From the NCBI GenBank assembly GCA_027064585.1, contig JAMOPI010000006.1, positions 1 through 63,467 on the forward strand: a DNA stretch of 63,467 nucleotides. The letters run 5' to 3'. Made by a program: the position numbers and the translations under genes. This document shows, one piece after another, positions 15,170 to 24,621 of the stretch (within the stretch, counting starts at the first letter, position 1; each line of letters starts with the position of its first letter). This stretch comes from Candidatus Desulfofervidaceae bacterium (GTDB lineage Bacteria; Desulfobacterota; Desulfofervidia; Desulfofervidales; Desulfofervidaceae). The notes below the pieces were generated by a model. That model saw only the letters and a program-made list of their open reading frames with translations. It was not told where the DNA came from and did no database searches.

Positions 15170-16130
15170 TTTTATATCCCATTGCAGATGTTAACAAATT
15201 CTTAAATTCTTTAATCTCATCTGCTCTAAAAGTAAACACAAAATCGTATGCCTTAACCATTCTTGCTAAATCTCCTCTTCTTACATACCACCCAATTCCG
15301 TCTACAAAACCAATGAATAGTGAATTTGGATAGTGCTTTTTAATCGCTTCCGCTACTCTCTGTTCAGTTTTAGCTTTATCTCCCATTCCTGAACTTGTAG
15401 TAACTACATAAGAGCATTCAATAATTATTTTTGGTGAGCTTTTACTTGGAATTATAAAATCTAGGGTTCGTGGTATTTTCTCCAATTTCCCTCTTTCAAA
15501 TGGATATCGTAACTCCTTCAGGATTTTTTCAATAACAATTTCAGGATTATTGCCTTTGCTTGCTGCATAAGAGCCTTTAGTTTTATAGCGTATTATTGTG
15601 TCTATTAAAGATTCTGTTGAGAAATTAAGCTTATTTATATCAAGTTTCTTAAATTCAAAGAGTGGTATGACCCTTCTCAAAATTGGAACTGTTGAACCTT
15701 TGAAAAATAGATTGACTATGCCCTCAGCGAATTTTTTGTTACTTCGCACGTAGGATTTAATTTTCTCTAAAGTCCATTCTCTTTCAAAATCTTCTTTCGG
15801 CCAGTGATTTTTATTTACAATTCTATTTAACTCTTTGTCATCCACAACTCTAATAAAGGTCATTAAGCGGAGTAAACTTTCTTTTGAGAATCCTGTAAGG
15901 GTTAACAGAGCGTCTAATCCATCTTCTATGTTCATAATATGTTCTATAAAAATTTCTTCTTTCAAACCTTCTTGTTCAACTTTGTTTTTGAGAATAAAGA
16001 GATTCTGTGCTAATGAGGATATATAGGCTTCATACTCTTCCTCAAATTCTACATTCTGGAAGTAAAATGTATTTTTTTCTATTACAATTTTAAACTTTGT
16101 TTCATCATCTGGAAATTTAGAATTCGCCAC
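15153..16130 (-). CDS. DpnII/MboI-like type II restriction endonuclease
   Basis: A 325-residue protein between two methyltransferase genes. The C-terminal part has RTLDFIIPS, then IIIECSYVVTTSSGMGDKAK, then FVDGIGWYVRRGDL. These resemble the D...E-x-N/S nuclease core, the SGG/GDK segment and the DGxGW motif of the DpnII/MboI endonuclease group. The first 150 residues are not recognised. The recognition site is unknown; GATC is only a guess from the resemblance. The gap to the upstream methylase is 1 bp. Confidence 0.7.
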   Translation of the reverse strand: MANSKFPDDETKFKIVIEKNTFYFQNVEFEEEYEAYISSLAQNLFILKNKVEQEGLKEEIFIEHIMNIEDGLDALLTLTGFSKESLLRLMTFIRVVDDKELNRIVNKNHWPKEDFEREWTLEKIKSYVRSNKKFAEGIVNLFFKGSTVPILRRVIPLFEFKKLDINKLNFSTESLIDTIIRYKTKGSYAASKGNNPEIVIEKILKELRYPFERGKLEKIPRTLDFIIPSKSSPKIIIECSYVVTTSSGMGDKAKTEQRVAEAIKKHYPNSLFIGFVDGIGWYVRRGDLARMVKAYDFVFTFRADEIKEFKNLLTSAMGYKNESLY

Positions 16131-16131
16131 C

Positions 16132-17412
16132 TTATTTCTCCTTTCTGAAGATTAGCACAAATTCCTCATGCATTGTGTTCCTTATTCCTTTTATCGGTTT
16201 TTTTATTGCTCTGATAAGAGTTAATCCATGTGCCAAACCAAATTCTTTAATCTTATTCTCAAGCCTTATACCTCCTGTCTGTATATCGTTTGAGCCGATT
16301 ATTATTACAGCATATTTGCCTATCTTGAGAGTTCTGGAAATCTCTGACATGACTCTGTTCATATCATCAAAATATTTTTGTAATTTTTCTTTTCTACTCT
16401 TACCATTTAATCCAATCATCTCGCTCTTTAATTTATCAACATCAAATCCTAAATATTCCAATTGCGGCCTATCATTTTCAGCATAATCAATTGCAAATGA
16501 ATAAGGTGGAGATGTTATTACACTATCTACTGAGGCATCCTTTATCATTGATAAATCCCGTGCATCACCAAATTCTACTTTCCCTTCACCCAATTTAAGA
16601 TTTAATTCTTTGGAAATTTTAAAAAAACTTTTTACTTGTTTAATATACCTATTTAATACTTGCGGAAATAGTTGTTCAATACTCTTTGTAATCCTCCGAG
16701 CATATCCCATACTATCAAGAAATGCTAGTAAGAATAATCTCTTAATCTTGCTTTCTTCATCCTCTGAAAAAAGGGAGTCTTCTTTTACCCGTTTTGTTTT
16801 TAAAAATTCATTATATATTTCCTTTAGATTTTTTGACATTTCGTCCAATAGTTCTAAATCTAAGCTCAACGATTCCAACTTAACCTTAGACATAAAGCTC
16901 GCAAATGGATTTTTATCTATACCTATTGAATTAACGCCAATTAATGCCGCTTCAACATTCAATGTTCCACTTCCACACATAGGGTCTAATACAGTTTCGC
17001 CTTCCTTAATGCCTAATATATTCATTAAAGCCTTAACCATTTGAGGGTGAAATTTCCCTCTATATGGAAATAATCCGTGAGTGGCATATCCAGTTGAATA
17101 TATCCCGTTCATAAAATAGGATATCGTGGTTTTTGAACGATTTTCAAATAGTGCTTTACTTGTTTCCTTGCATATTTTAGAGTGAATTGTTTCTATTCCA
17201 TCTATAGACTTAAAATAAGCACCTCTCTTTATTAGTTCTTCTTTTGAGAGTATTTTTGATTCATAATAAGCAAATTCTAACTCAAAAATTTCTGTTACAC
17301 TGGGTAACAACTCAAAACCATTAGGAAATAACATTTCGGAAATTGTCGGTAAACTTAGAGAATATAAACTATTTCCAGCATCAAATGAAAGTGCAATTCT
17401 TTTATTGGTCAT
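16132..17412 (-). CDS. Second DNA methyltransferase of the R-M island (TSPPY type)
   Basis: A 426-residue protein with the AdoMet motif DPMCGSGTLNVEAALIG near residue 146 before the catalytic TSPPYSFAIDY near residue 305. This order and the TSPPY motif favour a cytosine-N4-type or Trm11-like methyltransferase. It is the first gene of the three-gene island, and it is A+T-rich. Two methylases beside one nuclease recall DpnII-type systems, or enzymes with asymmetric sites that need one methylase per strand. An RNA methyltransferase is possible from the fold but unlikely from the context. Confidence 0.75.
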   Translation of the reverse strand: MTNKRIALSFDAGNSLYSLSLPTISEMLFPNGFELLPSVTEIFELEFAYYESKILSKEELIKRGAYFKSIDGIETIHSKICKETSKALFENRSKTTISYFMNGIYSTGYATHGLFPYRGKFHPQMVKALMNILGIKEGETVLDPMCGSGTLNVEAALIGVNSIGIDKNPFASFMSKVKLESLSLDLELLDEMSKNLKEIYNEFLKTKRVKEDSLFSEDEESKIKRLFLLAFLDSMGYARRITKSIEQLFPQVLNRYIKQVKSFFKISKELNLKLGEGKVEFGDARDLSMIKDASVDSVITSPPYSFAIDYAENDRPQLEYLGFDVDKLKSEMIGLNGKSRKEKLQKYFDDMNRVMSEISRTLKIGKYAVIIIGSNDIQTGGIRLENKIKEFGLAHGLTLIRAIKKPIKGIRNTMHEEFVLIFRKEK

Positions 17413-17496
17413 TTATTTCCCTCTTATTTAAAAACTTTTCCAAAACACGGCAGACATTTTGCTTACTTATCTATATACGCAATGTGGATACCCTTT

Positions 17497-18978
17497 CTAA
17501 TTCTTTTCTGCACTTTTATTTTCTTGAACCTTTTTTAATACCTCCATAAAATCGCTCATAAATTTAGATGACTGCAATAAGTATGGGGCATGCTCTAAGG
17601 CCTGTTGAAAGTAAGTAGCCGCTTTTTTGTAATGTCCAGCTTTTTTATAACATACGGCTGCCTGACATAAAATTTGCGGACTATTTTTGATACTGGGCTG
17701 GACCATAAAGGCCTTTTCTAAAAACGCCGTTGCCCTTTGGTATTGGCCAATGTCCATCAGTTGTCTTGCCACAAAGAGATAAGGATGAATCTTGGTGCTT
17801 GGCCGGTTGAGTCTTGCTCCAGGAATGGTAACAATAACTGCAGGGATGCCTAGGACTTTATGAGTAGTCTCCACAACGTAGGCCCTAAAACTCTGTTGTT
17901 TCAAGAGGAAAAGAAGATGTTCTATTTCCACTTTAAAATCAGGGGAAGAAAACCGAGGAAGCATTTCAAAGGAAATTGTCTCTCCCTGAAATAAAAATTC
18001 CACCTCTGCCTTTGTCTTGAAGAGAGGAAAGCAATAAGTAGGACCCCCAGACTGTTTTTGGATCGTTTCCCGATAAATAATCTGGGCCCGATGTTGGACC
18101 AATTCCGTTAAGGCCCGAATTAAGGCGAATTCTGGGTTCAAATGTGTCCCGGCAGCAGCATAAAATTTAAGCGTAGGCACAATGGGGTTAGGGTCATGAC
18201 TTATAACCGCTATTGTCGGGATCCCAAGGTCTAAAGAAAAATCCTTAAAAATGAGTTCAATGCCTGCCTGTGTAATTTTCTCTATCAACGCCTTGGCTAA
18301 ATTTCCTTTAATCGTTTGGGGGTCTATTGTAGGCACAACCAGCTTTTCTTCTATTACGGTAGAGACACAATGTCTTTCTATGACTTCACATAAGGCCTGA
18401 AGGATAGCTTCTTCTTTACTATTGCCTGCTGCCCAGCCTGTTGTTCCATAAATGCGGTGAAACCAATGCAATGGTAAAAGAACTTCTTCCCCTTCTATAA
18501 GATCAAATCCTTTGGCCCACGACAAAGGCACTTCTTTTAAAGCCAGGAGGGTATCTGTTTCCCTATAAACGGATGAAAACGGATAAAGGAGATAGTCTAG
18601 CAGAATGGCCTTAGCTTGAACTTCAGCATATTTTGTGATCAAAAACCGATCAAGCCTTTTTAAAAAAGAAAAACCACTGAATCGTTCCACCAATTCCATT
18701 AAAGCGCTAGCCTTAGCTTGTTCCTGGTTAATGCCTTTGCCAAAAGTGCCCTTAGCCGGTATTTGAGGAGAAAGCTTTGGGTTTAAAATACACGTATATA
18801 CCGGGATGCCAATTTTATCATATTGTGCCAAAGAAAAAATTTCAGCTAATATGGGCAAGGTAGATGACTGCAATTTAGAAAGGGCAAGGGTGATGGTGTC
18901 CGCAGGCAAACTCGCCTTATCTTGGCCATAAGTATACTGTTTTAAAGATGATTGAAGCAAAATTTCCTCCTTACTCAT
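17497..18978 (-). CDS. YcaO-domain protein with C-terminal TPR repeats
   Basis: A 493-residue protein. Residues 1-390 form a YcaO domain with the family motifs KGINQEQAKASALMELVERF, TGWAAGNSKEEAILQALCEV and IERH. YcaO enzymes use ATP to activate backbone amides (azolines, thioamides), or act with RimO in E. coli. Residues about 400-480 carry about two TPR units (YKKAGHYKKAATYFQQALEH). No precursor peptide, cyclodehydratase partner or TfuA gene is next to it. This makes an E. coli-like stand-alone YcaO more likely than a peptide natural-product enzyme. The role is unproven. Confidence 0.8.
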   Translation of the reverse strand: MSKEEILLQSSLKQYTYGQDKASLPADTITLALSKLQSSTLPILAEIFSLAQYDKIGIPVYTCILNPKLSPQIPAKGTFGKGINQEQAKASALMELVERFSGFSFLKRLDRFLITKYAEVQAKAILLDYLLYPFSSVYRETDTLLALKEVPLSWAKGFDLIEGEEVLLPLHWFHRIYGTTGWAAGNSKEEAILQALCEVIERHCVSTVIEEKLVVPTIDPQTIKGNLAKALIEKITQAGIELIFKDFSLDLGIPTIAVISHDPNPIVPTLKFYAAAGTHLNPEFALIRALTELVQHRAQIIYRETIQKQSGGPTYCFPLFKTKAEVEFLFQGETISFEMLPRFSSPDFKVEIEHLLFLLKQQSFRAYVVETTHKVLGIPAVIVTIPGARLNRPSTKIHPYLFVARQLMDIGQYQRATAFLEKAFMVQPSIKNSPQILCQAAVCYKKAGHYKKAATYFQQALEHAPYLLQSSKFMSDFMEVLKKVQENKSAEKN

Positions 18979-18996
18979 AAAATAAATATATGAGTA
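18972..18996. promoter_or_regulatory. Inverted repeat over the YcaO start codon
   Basis: TACTCATA (18972-18979) and TATGAGTA (18989-18996) are perfect 8-bp inverted repeats separated by 9 bp. They cover the ATG of the ycaO-like gene and part of the 112-bp divergent region shared with the flavoprotein gene. The size suits a dimeric repressor site, but the bound protein is unknown. Confidence 0.35.
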
Positions 18997-19090
18997 TTCT
19001 TTTTATAGCAAATACACTTGCTTATCAAGTATTTTCTGGTAAAACTAAGGTTGATTTTATAGTTTTTTAAGAAAAGGAGTGTGTTTTTAA

Positions 19091-20176
19091 ATGATTATTC
19101 CTAAGTTAAGGATTGGTGTTTATGAAGTTGAGGTGCCTATTGTCCAGGGAGGAATGGGAGTAGGGATCTCCCTTCATTCCTTGGCCAGTGCTGTAGCCAA
19201 CGCTGGAGGAGTAGGAGTGATTTCCTCAGCGGCTGTTGGCTTTTTAGAACCAGACTTTGACAAACATCCGCAGTTAGCTAATCAGCGGGCCCTAAAAAAA
19301 GAAATCGCTTTAGCTCGGCGGCTTGCTCCTGGAGGCATAATTGGTGTGAACATCATGGTTGCCCTGACCGATTATGAAGACTTAGTCATAGCGGCTTTGG
19401 AAGCAGGGGCAGACATCATTTTTTCAGGGGCAGGGCTTCCTCTTAATTTGCCTGCCTTAAAACAGAAGTTCCCTTATAGCAAAACGGCTTTAGTGCCCAT
19501 TGTTTCTTCTGCACGCGCGGCGATGCTTTTATGTAAAAAGTGGTTAAAGAGTTACAATTATCTCCCTGATGCCTTTGTCTTAGAGGGGCCAAAGGCAGGA
19601 GGGCATTTGGGCTTTTCTTTAGAGGATCTTATTACAAAAAAATATCGTTTAGAACAACTTTTAGTGGAGACCATTAAGGCCATTGCTCCCTATGCCCAAG
19701 AGGCAGGCAGAGAGATCCCAATCATTGTGGCTGGTGGTGTTTATACGGGAGCAGACATTGCTAGATTTTTAAAGCTAGGGGCCAGTGGGGTTCAGATGGC
19801 GACACGCTTTGTCGTTACCGAAGAATGTGATGCTTCGGAGGAATTTAAAAAGGAACACCTGCGGGCGAAAAAAGAAGATATTATATTTATCCATAGTCCA
19901 GTAGGACTACCTGGCCGAGCAATTAAAAATAAGTTTTTAGAGGCTGTAGAACGGGGTGAAAAGGTACCATTTCGCTGTCTGTATCATTGTTTAAAAACCT
20001 GTAATCCTAAAAAATCACCCTATTGTATCTCTCTGGCCCTCATCAATGCCCAAAAAGGTAATCTAGATGAGGGTTTTGCCTTTGCTGGTAGCAATGCCTA
20101 CCGGTCAAATAAGATCGTGAAGGTAAAAGAATTAATAGAGGAATTGGTGGAGGAGATGAAAAAGAACATGGCTTGA
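19091..20176 (+). CDS. Nitronate monooxygenase/FabK-like flavoprotein
   Basis: A 361-residue FMN TIM-barrel protein of the 2-nitropropane dioxygenase family. IVQGGMGVGISLHSLASAVA, GGVGVISSAA, EGPKAGGHLG and VAGGVYTGADIARFLKLGA are the flavin and active-site motifs, and the C-terminal Cys-rich CLYHCLKTCNPKKSPYC is typical of one clade. Members act as nitronate monooxygenases or enoyl-ACP reductases; the Cys-rich clade in anaerobes is poorly characterised, so the reaction is uncertain. The ribosome-binding site is AAAAGGAG. It is divergent from the YcaO gene. Confidence 0.82.
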   Translation: MIIPKLRIGVYEVEVPIVQGGMGVGISLHSLASAVANAGGVGVISSAAVGFLEPDFDKHPQLANQRALKKEIALARRLAPGGIIGVNIMVALTDYEDLVIAALEAGADIIFSGAGLPLNLPALKQKFPYSKTALVPIVSSARAAMLLCKKWLKSYNYLPDAFVLEGPKAGGHLGFSLEDLITKKYRLEQLLVETIKAIAPYAQEAGREIPIIVAGGVYTGADIARFLKLGASGVQMATRFVVTEECDASEEFKKEHLRAKKEDIIFIHSPVGLPGRAIKNKFLEAVERGEKVPFRCLYHCLKTCNPKKSPYCISLALINAQKGNLDEGFAFAGSNAYRSNKIVKVKELIEELVEEMKKNMA

Positions 20177-20262
20177 CAAAGTTGGTTTAAAGGAAGTAAT
20201 ACAGGCCTAAATTTTGTTTATTCTGGAAAAGTCAAATTGGAAAAAATTTTAAGGAGGTAAGA

Positions 20263-22506
20263 ATGGACATCTGGAGTAGCAATTTGGGTTACCCCCGCAT
20301 GGGCGCAAAGCGGGAGTTAAAGAAGGCCCTGGAGGGCTATTGGCAAAGAAAGGTAAGCCAAGAAGAACTTGAAAACACAGCCCTTATGTTACAGCGGCAA
20401 AATTGGCAAACCCAAAAGGAGGCAGGGATTGACTTTATCCCGGTAGGTGACTTTTCCCTCTATGACCATATGCTAGATATGGCTGTCATGCTTGGCCTTA
20501 TTCCAGCCCGGTTTCGCAAAGATGGTCTTAAGGCCGATTTAGATACCTATTTTACCATGGCCAGAGGGGCAAAGGACATTCCTCCTTTAGAGATGACCAA
20601 ATGGTTTGACACCAATTATCACTATTTAGTGCCTGAGTTGGATACCAAACCAAGCCTTTTGGTAAACTGGGCATTAGAAAAGAGCAAGCTAGCGAAAGAG
20701 TTGGGTATTAATCCCAAACCGGTTTTAGTTGGTCCCTATACCTTTTTGAAGTTAAGCAAGGAGGCAGGAGTAAGCCGTAAAGAAATCCTGAGTGATTTGC
20801 TCTCGGTTTATAAAGAAATTTTAAACCAACTAGCCAAAGAGGGCATAGAATGGGTACAGATGGATGAGCCGGCCTTGGTGCTGGATATGGAAGAGGAAGA
20901 AATTAAGCAGGTAGAGGACATTTACAAACAATTAAGTACGCTTGGCCTTAACATTGTCCTTCAAACATATTTTGGTGGGGTTAGCTTTTATGAACGGGTA
21001 GTCAGTCTACCAGTGCAGGCCATAGGTCTTGACTTTGTCCGCACCGAGGAGAACCTTGAAAATCTAAAAAAGTTTGGCTTCCCGCAAGATAAAATCCTTG
21101 GCATTGGTCTGGTCAATGGCCGTAATGTCTGGCGTACAGATATCAAAAAGGCCTTTAACCTGGCTAAAGAAATCATAGAAACGGCCAAACCAAAGGGCGT
21201 ATTCATTCAACCAAGCTGTAGCCTTCTCCACCTACCAGTAACGGTAAGTCTTGAGACCCAGCTTCCGGAAGAAATCAGAAATATTCTCGCTTTTGCTCAA
21301 GAGCGGTTGGCCGAGGTTGCCCTTTTAACCAAAGCCCTCAAAGAGGACCAACTTTCTCCTGATGCCTTTACGCATGAGGTTGAAGTGCATGCCTTGCCTG
21401 AGGTTAAAGAACGGGTGAAAAAACTAAAAGAGGAAGATTTTAGACGGGTTGATCCCTATGAGGTGCGGGTACAAAGACAGCAGGCCGTATTAAACTTGCC
21501 CTTATTTCCTACCACTACCATTGGCAGCTTCCCTCAAACAAAAGATGTGCGGCAGATGCGGGCCAAGTTTAGACGGGGAGAAATCAGCGAGGCTGAATAT
21601 GAGCAGTTTATTCGTGAAAAGATGGCCTTTTGTATCGGTGTTCAGGAAGGGCTAGGATTGGATGTTTTGGTGCACGGTGAATTTGAGCGCAGTGATATGG
21701 TGGAATACTTTGCCCAGAAGATGACTGGTTTTATCGTTACTAAACACGGCTGGGTGCAATCCTATGGTTCAAGGTGTGTGCGTCCACCTATTATCTACGC
21801 CGATGTCAGCCGTCCTGCGCCAATGACAGTAAAAGAGATTACCTATGCCCAGAGTCTGACGAAAAAGCCGGTTAAAGGTATGCTCACCGGGCCAGTAACC
21901 ATTTTAAACTGGTCTTTTGTCAGAGAAGACATCCCACGAAGCGAGGTCGCCTATCAAATTGCCCTTGCCTTGCGGGATGAGGTGTTAGACCTAGAGAAGG
22001 CTGGTATTAAGATTATTCAGATAGACGAACCAGCAGTAAGAGAGGGATTACCCTTGAAAAAGAAAGATAGACCTGCTTATCTGGACTGGGCTGTCAAGGC
22101 CTTTCGCCTTACGCATGCAAAGGTCAAAGCAGAGACTCAAATTCACACGCACATGTGTTACGCCGAGTTTCAAGACATTATAGAGGCTATTGACGCCATG
22201 GATGCCGATGTTATTTCCATTGAGTGTTCGCGTAGTCAGGGGGATATCATCAGCAGCTTTGAGGAATATCATTATAAGAAAGGTATTGGTCTAGGTGTTT
22301 ATGACATCCACAGCCCACGTGTACCCAGCGTAGAAGAGATGCTGGCCATTTTGCGCCGTTGTCTCAAGGTCTTAAGCCCCAAGCAACTTTGGGTAAATCC
22401 AGACTGCGGTCTTAAAACCAGGCAGTGGGAGGAAGTTATTCCTTCTCTCCAAAACATGGTAACAGCAGCTAAAAAATTGAGGGAGGAAATTGGAAGTAGG
22501 ACATAG
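20263..22506 (+). CDS. metE: Cobalamin-independent methionine synthase
   Basis: Transfers the methyl group of methyl-tetrahydropteroyl polyglutamate to homocysteine. The protein is 747 residues, full length for the two-barrel MetE. The N-terminal GYPRMGAKRELKKALE and C-terminal TTTIGSFPQT are present. The zinc-site residues are visible in HTHMCYAEF and NPDCGLKTR, with a glutamate between. AAGGAGGT precedes the ATG. No S-box, cobalamin or other riboswitch is evident in the 86-bp upstream gap. A B12-independent enzyme is somewhat unexpected in a likely B12-dependent anaerobe. Confidence 0.96.
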   Translation: MDIWSSNLGYPRMGAKRELKKALEGYWQRKVSQEELENTALMLQRQNWQTQKEAGIDFIPVGDFSLYDHMLDMAVMLGLIPARFRKDGLKADLDTYFTMARGAKDIPPLEMTKWFDTNYHYLVPELDTKPSLLVNWALEKSKLAKELGINPKPVLVGPYTFLKLSKEAGVSRKEILSDLLSVYKEILNQLAKEGIEWVQMDEPALVLDMEEEEIKQVEDIYKQLSTLGLNIVLQTYFGGVSFYERVVSLPVQAIGLDFVRTEENLENLKKFGFPQDKILGIGLVNGRNVWRTDIKKAFNLAKEIIETAKPKGVFIQPSCSLLHLPVTVSLETQLPEEIRNILAFAQERLAEVALLTKALKEDQLSPDAFTHEVEVHALPEVKERVKKLKEEDFRRVDPYEVRVQRQQAVLNLPLFPTTTIGSFPQTKDVRQMRAKFRRGEISEAEYEQFIREKMAFCIGVQEGLGLDVLVHGEFERSDMVEYFAQKMTGFIVTKHGWVQSYGSRCVRPPIIYADVSRPAPMTVKEITYAQSLTKKPVKGMLTGPVTILNWSFVREDIPRSEVAYQIALALRDEVLDLEKAGIKIIQIDEPAVREGLPLKKKDRPAYLDWAVKAFRLTHAKVKAETQIHTHMCYAEFQDIIEAIDAMDADVISIECSRSQGDIISSFEEYHYKKGIGLGVYDIHSPRVPSVEEMLAILRRCLKVLSPKQLWVNPDCGLKTRQWEEVIPSLQNMVTAAKKLREEIGSRT

Positions 22507-22516
22507 TGGTAAATAG

Positions 22517-22603
22517 ACTGTTTGGGATAAAGCCGCCATAGAAATAGACAAGCGGGTAAAACAGGGGATGGGTAACCTTGACTTGCTGGAGAGTTTAATT
22601 TAA
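22517..22603 (+). pseudogene. Possible 3' remnant of an unidentified gene
   Basis: Between metE and cstA, a frame opens after a TAG and reads AAIEIDKRVKQGMGNLDLLE then SLI and TAA. The amphipathic, protein-like composition suggests the last codons of a lost gene. There is no start codon with a ribosome-binding site and I cannot name the family. Chance is quite possible. Confidence 0.2.
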
Positions 22604-22636
22604 GACAAGATAAAAATTCTTTATGAGGAGGAGGCG

Positions 22637-24346
22637 GTGACGGCCAATTTAATTGTTATTACGGGAGTAATACTTTATTTTGTTTGCTACAAATTTTATG
22701 GCCATTATCTGCAACGAAACGTTGTCAGGGTAAGTGAAGCGCCTACACCAGCGGTGCGGCTCCAGGATGGGGTAGACTATGTTCCCGCCAATAAGTATGT
22801 GCTTTTTGGCCATCATTTTGCTTCTATTGCTGGGGCTGCTCCCATTGTCGGCCCAGTTATTGCTTTGGCTTGGGGGTGGTTACCTGCCCTTCTTTGGATC
22901 TGGTTGGGTAATATTTTTATCGGTGCGGTCCATGACTATCTTTCCTTAATGAGTTCTGTGCGTTATGATGGCCACTCGGTGCAATGGGTTGCTGGTCGTG
23001 TAATTAAAAAGCGGACTGGTTATATCTTTGCCTGGTTTATCTTCTTTGTCCTTATTCTCGTTGTGGCTGCCTTTGGAGCGGTGTTGGGTAAAATCTTTGT
23101 GGCCAAACCGCAGGTACCCTCTGCCTATTTATTGAAGATCATTGCCGCCCTGATCCTAGGGGTGTTGCTTTACCGAATTAGACTTCACTTTGGCCTTTCT
23201 ACCCTTATCGGTATTGGCATGCTCATTCTGGCCATCTGGTTAGGTATGCAAATTCCTATTAAGGCCAATTATCAAACCTGGATGATCGTGTTTTTTCTGT
23301 ACATTATCATTGCTGCTTCCATTCCAGTTCATGTCCTCTTACAGCCCAGAGACTATCTTAATGCTTGGCTCCTGATTGGCGGACTTGTGCTAGGGGCCAT
23401 GGCCGTAGTTTTTTCCTTTGGTAAAATGCAGCTTCCAGCCTTTACTACCTTTAGTGCTCCCCTGATTGCTGGTAAACCTACTCCCTTTTGGCCAGTAGTA
23501 CCCCTAATTATTGCCTGTGGTTCCCTTTCTGGCTTTCATGCCCTCGTTGCCTCTGGGACAACCTCAAAGCAGCTTTCACGGGAAATAGAAGGACTTTTTA
23601 TTGGCTATGGTTCCATGCTGACTGAAGGCTTCCTTTCTACCTTAGTCGTGGCGGTTGTAGCTGCCTATGGTTTTACCATATTTTCACCTGAAGTAGCTGC
23701 TACCTTGAAAGGCAATGCAATGGCCTTTGCTACACATTATAAAAAGGCCGTTGATAGTAGTGGTGGACCAGTGGGTGTGTTTGCTAAGGCCTATGGTCTA
23801 GCCGTTTCTTCGGTGTTTCATTTGCCAAAGGAATTTATTACGATCCTTGCGGCCATGTGGGTGGCCAGCTTTGCCATGACCACCCTTGACACGACCAACC
23901 GCTTGGCCCGTTATACCCTTACCGAACTCTGCGAGCCATTAAAAAATGCTGCCCCTAGTGTCTTTAGCCTTCTTACTAACCGCTGGATAGCCTCTATCAT
24001 CCCCGCGGCCATTGGTATTGGCTTAGCCTGGACAGGGGCGTGGTCTATTATCTGGCCGGCCTTTGGTGGGGCCAACCAGATGCTTGCCTCTATCGCCCTC
24101 ATTACCATTGCTGCCTGGGTGATGCGGGTGCAAAGACATAAAGGGCTTTTTTGTCTCATTCCAGCCCTGTTGCTTTGGATTACGGTTACCTTAGCGATGC
24201 TGTGGTATCTCTTTGTCGCCGTGCCTGTATTTATGAACAAAAATCCTATACAAGCTTATGCCATCGGGGCGATGATTGTCATTATGCTTCTTTTAAATTT
24301 CTTACTTATCTATGACTTTATTACTTCAAAAGGCAGACTAAAATGA
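22637..24346 (+). CDS. cstA: CstA-family carbon starvation/peptide transporter
   Basis: A 569-residue inner-membrane protein with about 16 hydrophobic segments. CstA hallmarks include the N-terminal FYGHYL, the conserved FGHHFASIAGAAPIVGPVIA and the central SGTTSKQL. Family members take up peptides or pyruvate during carbon limitation. The start is GTG 22637 behind GAGGAGG. The length is that of the shorter anaerobe form, not the roughly 700-residue E. coli form. The 3' end overlaps the next small gene by 4 bp, starting a four-gene coupled unit. Confidence 0.93.
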   Translation: MTANLIVITGVILYFVCYKFYGHYLQRNVVRVSEAPTPAVRLQDGVDYVPANKYVLFGHHFASIAGAAPIVGPVIALAWGWLPALLWIWLGNIFIGAVHDYLSLMSSVRYDGHSVQWVAGRVIKKRTGYIFAWFIFFVLILVVAAFGAVLGKIFVAKPQVPSAYLLKIIAALILGVLLYRIRLHFGLSTLIGIGMLILAIWLGMQIPIKANYQTWMIVFFLYIIIAASIPVHVLLQPRDYLNAWLLIGGLVLGAMAVVFSFGKMQLPAFTTFSAPLIAGKPTPFWPVVPLIIACGSLSGFHALVASGTTSKQLSREIEGLFIGYGSMLTEGFLSTLVVAVVAAYGFTIFSPEVAATLKGNAMAFATHYKKAVDSSGGPVGVFAKAYGLAVSSVFHLPKEFITILAAMWVASFAMTTLDTTNRLARYTLTELCEPLKNAAPSVFSLLTNRWIASIIPAAIGIGLAWTGAWSIIWPAFGGANQMLASIALITIAAWVMRVQRHKGLFCLIPALLLWITVTLAMLWYLFVAVPVFMNKNPIQAYAIGAMIVIMLLLNFLLIYDFITSKGRLK

Positions 24347-24621
24347 CACCTTCCTTTTGGCAGCAGTTAAAAGAGGGATTTTCCCAGTTTACACAGGGAT
24401 TTAAAGAAGCAAGTATAGAAAGAATAGAGGAAGAATTAGGGGAGATGGAGAACGCCTTTGCCCTTTTGTTTTATGCCAGCCTAAGTGGTCTGCCTGCTCC
24501 CCCTCCCTTTTTAGGGCTAAGCCTTTTGCCTTATTTAGAAAGGGAGCTCCATTTAATGTTTGAAAAATCCATCCTTCTAGATGATAAACTGGCCCAATGG
24601 GCCGACCTAGTAGAACTATGA
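24343..24621 (+). CDS. Small conserved-looking protein between cstA and the ArsA-like gene
   Basis: A 92-residue acidic protein, probably alpha-helical and cytoplasmic. It has an amphipathic N-terminus (FWQQLKEGFSQFTQGFKEAS), an acidic EELGEMENAF stretch and a central proline-rich GLPAPPPFLG. I do not recognise a family. Overlaps of 4 bp with cstA and with the ATPase gene argue that it is real and works with them, perhaps as an adaptor. That role is inference. Confidence 0.6.
   Translation: MTPSFWQQLKEGFSQFTQGFKEASIERIEEELGEMENAFALLFYASLSGLPAPPPFLGLSLLPYLERELHLMFEKSILLDDKLAQWADLVEL

Noticed and set aside
17497-20176. A YcaO-based peptide natural product (TOMM) cluster
   Set aside because: I found no precursor-like short frame, E1-like partner, TfuA, protease or exporter beside the YcaO gene; the TPR tail resembles the stand-alone E. 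coli type.
20177-20262. A riboswitch (SAM or cobalamin) controlling metE
   Set aside because: The gap is only 86 bp and contains no recognisable conserved core or terminator.
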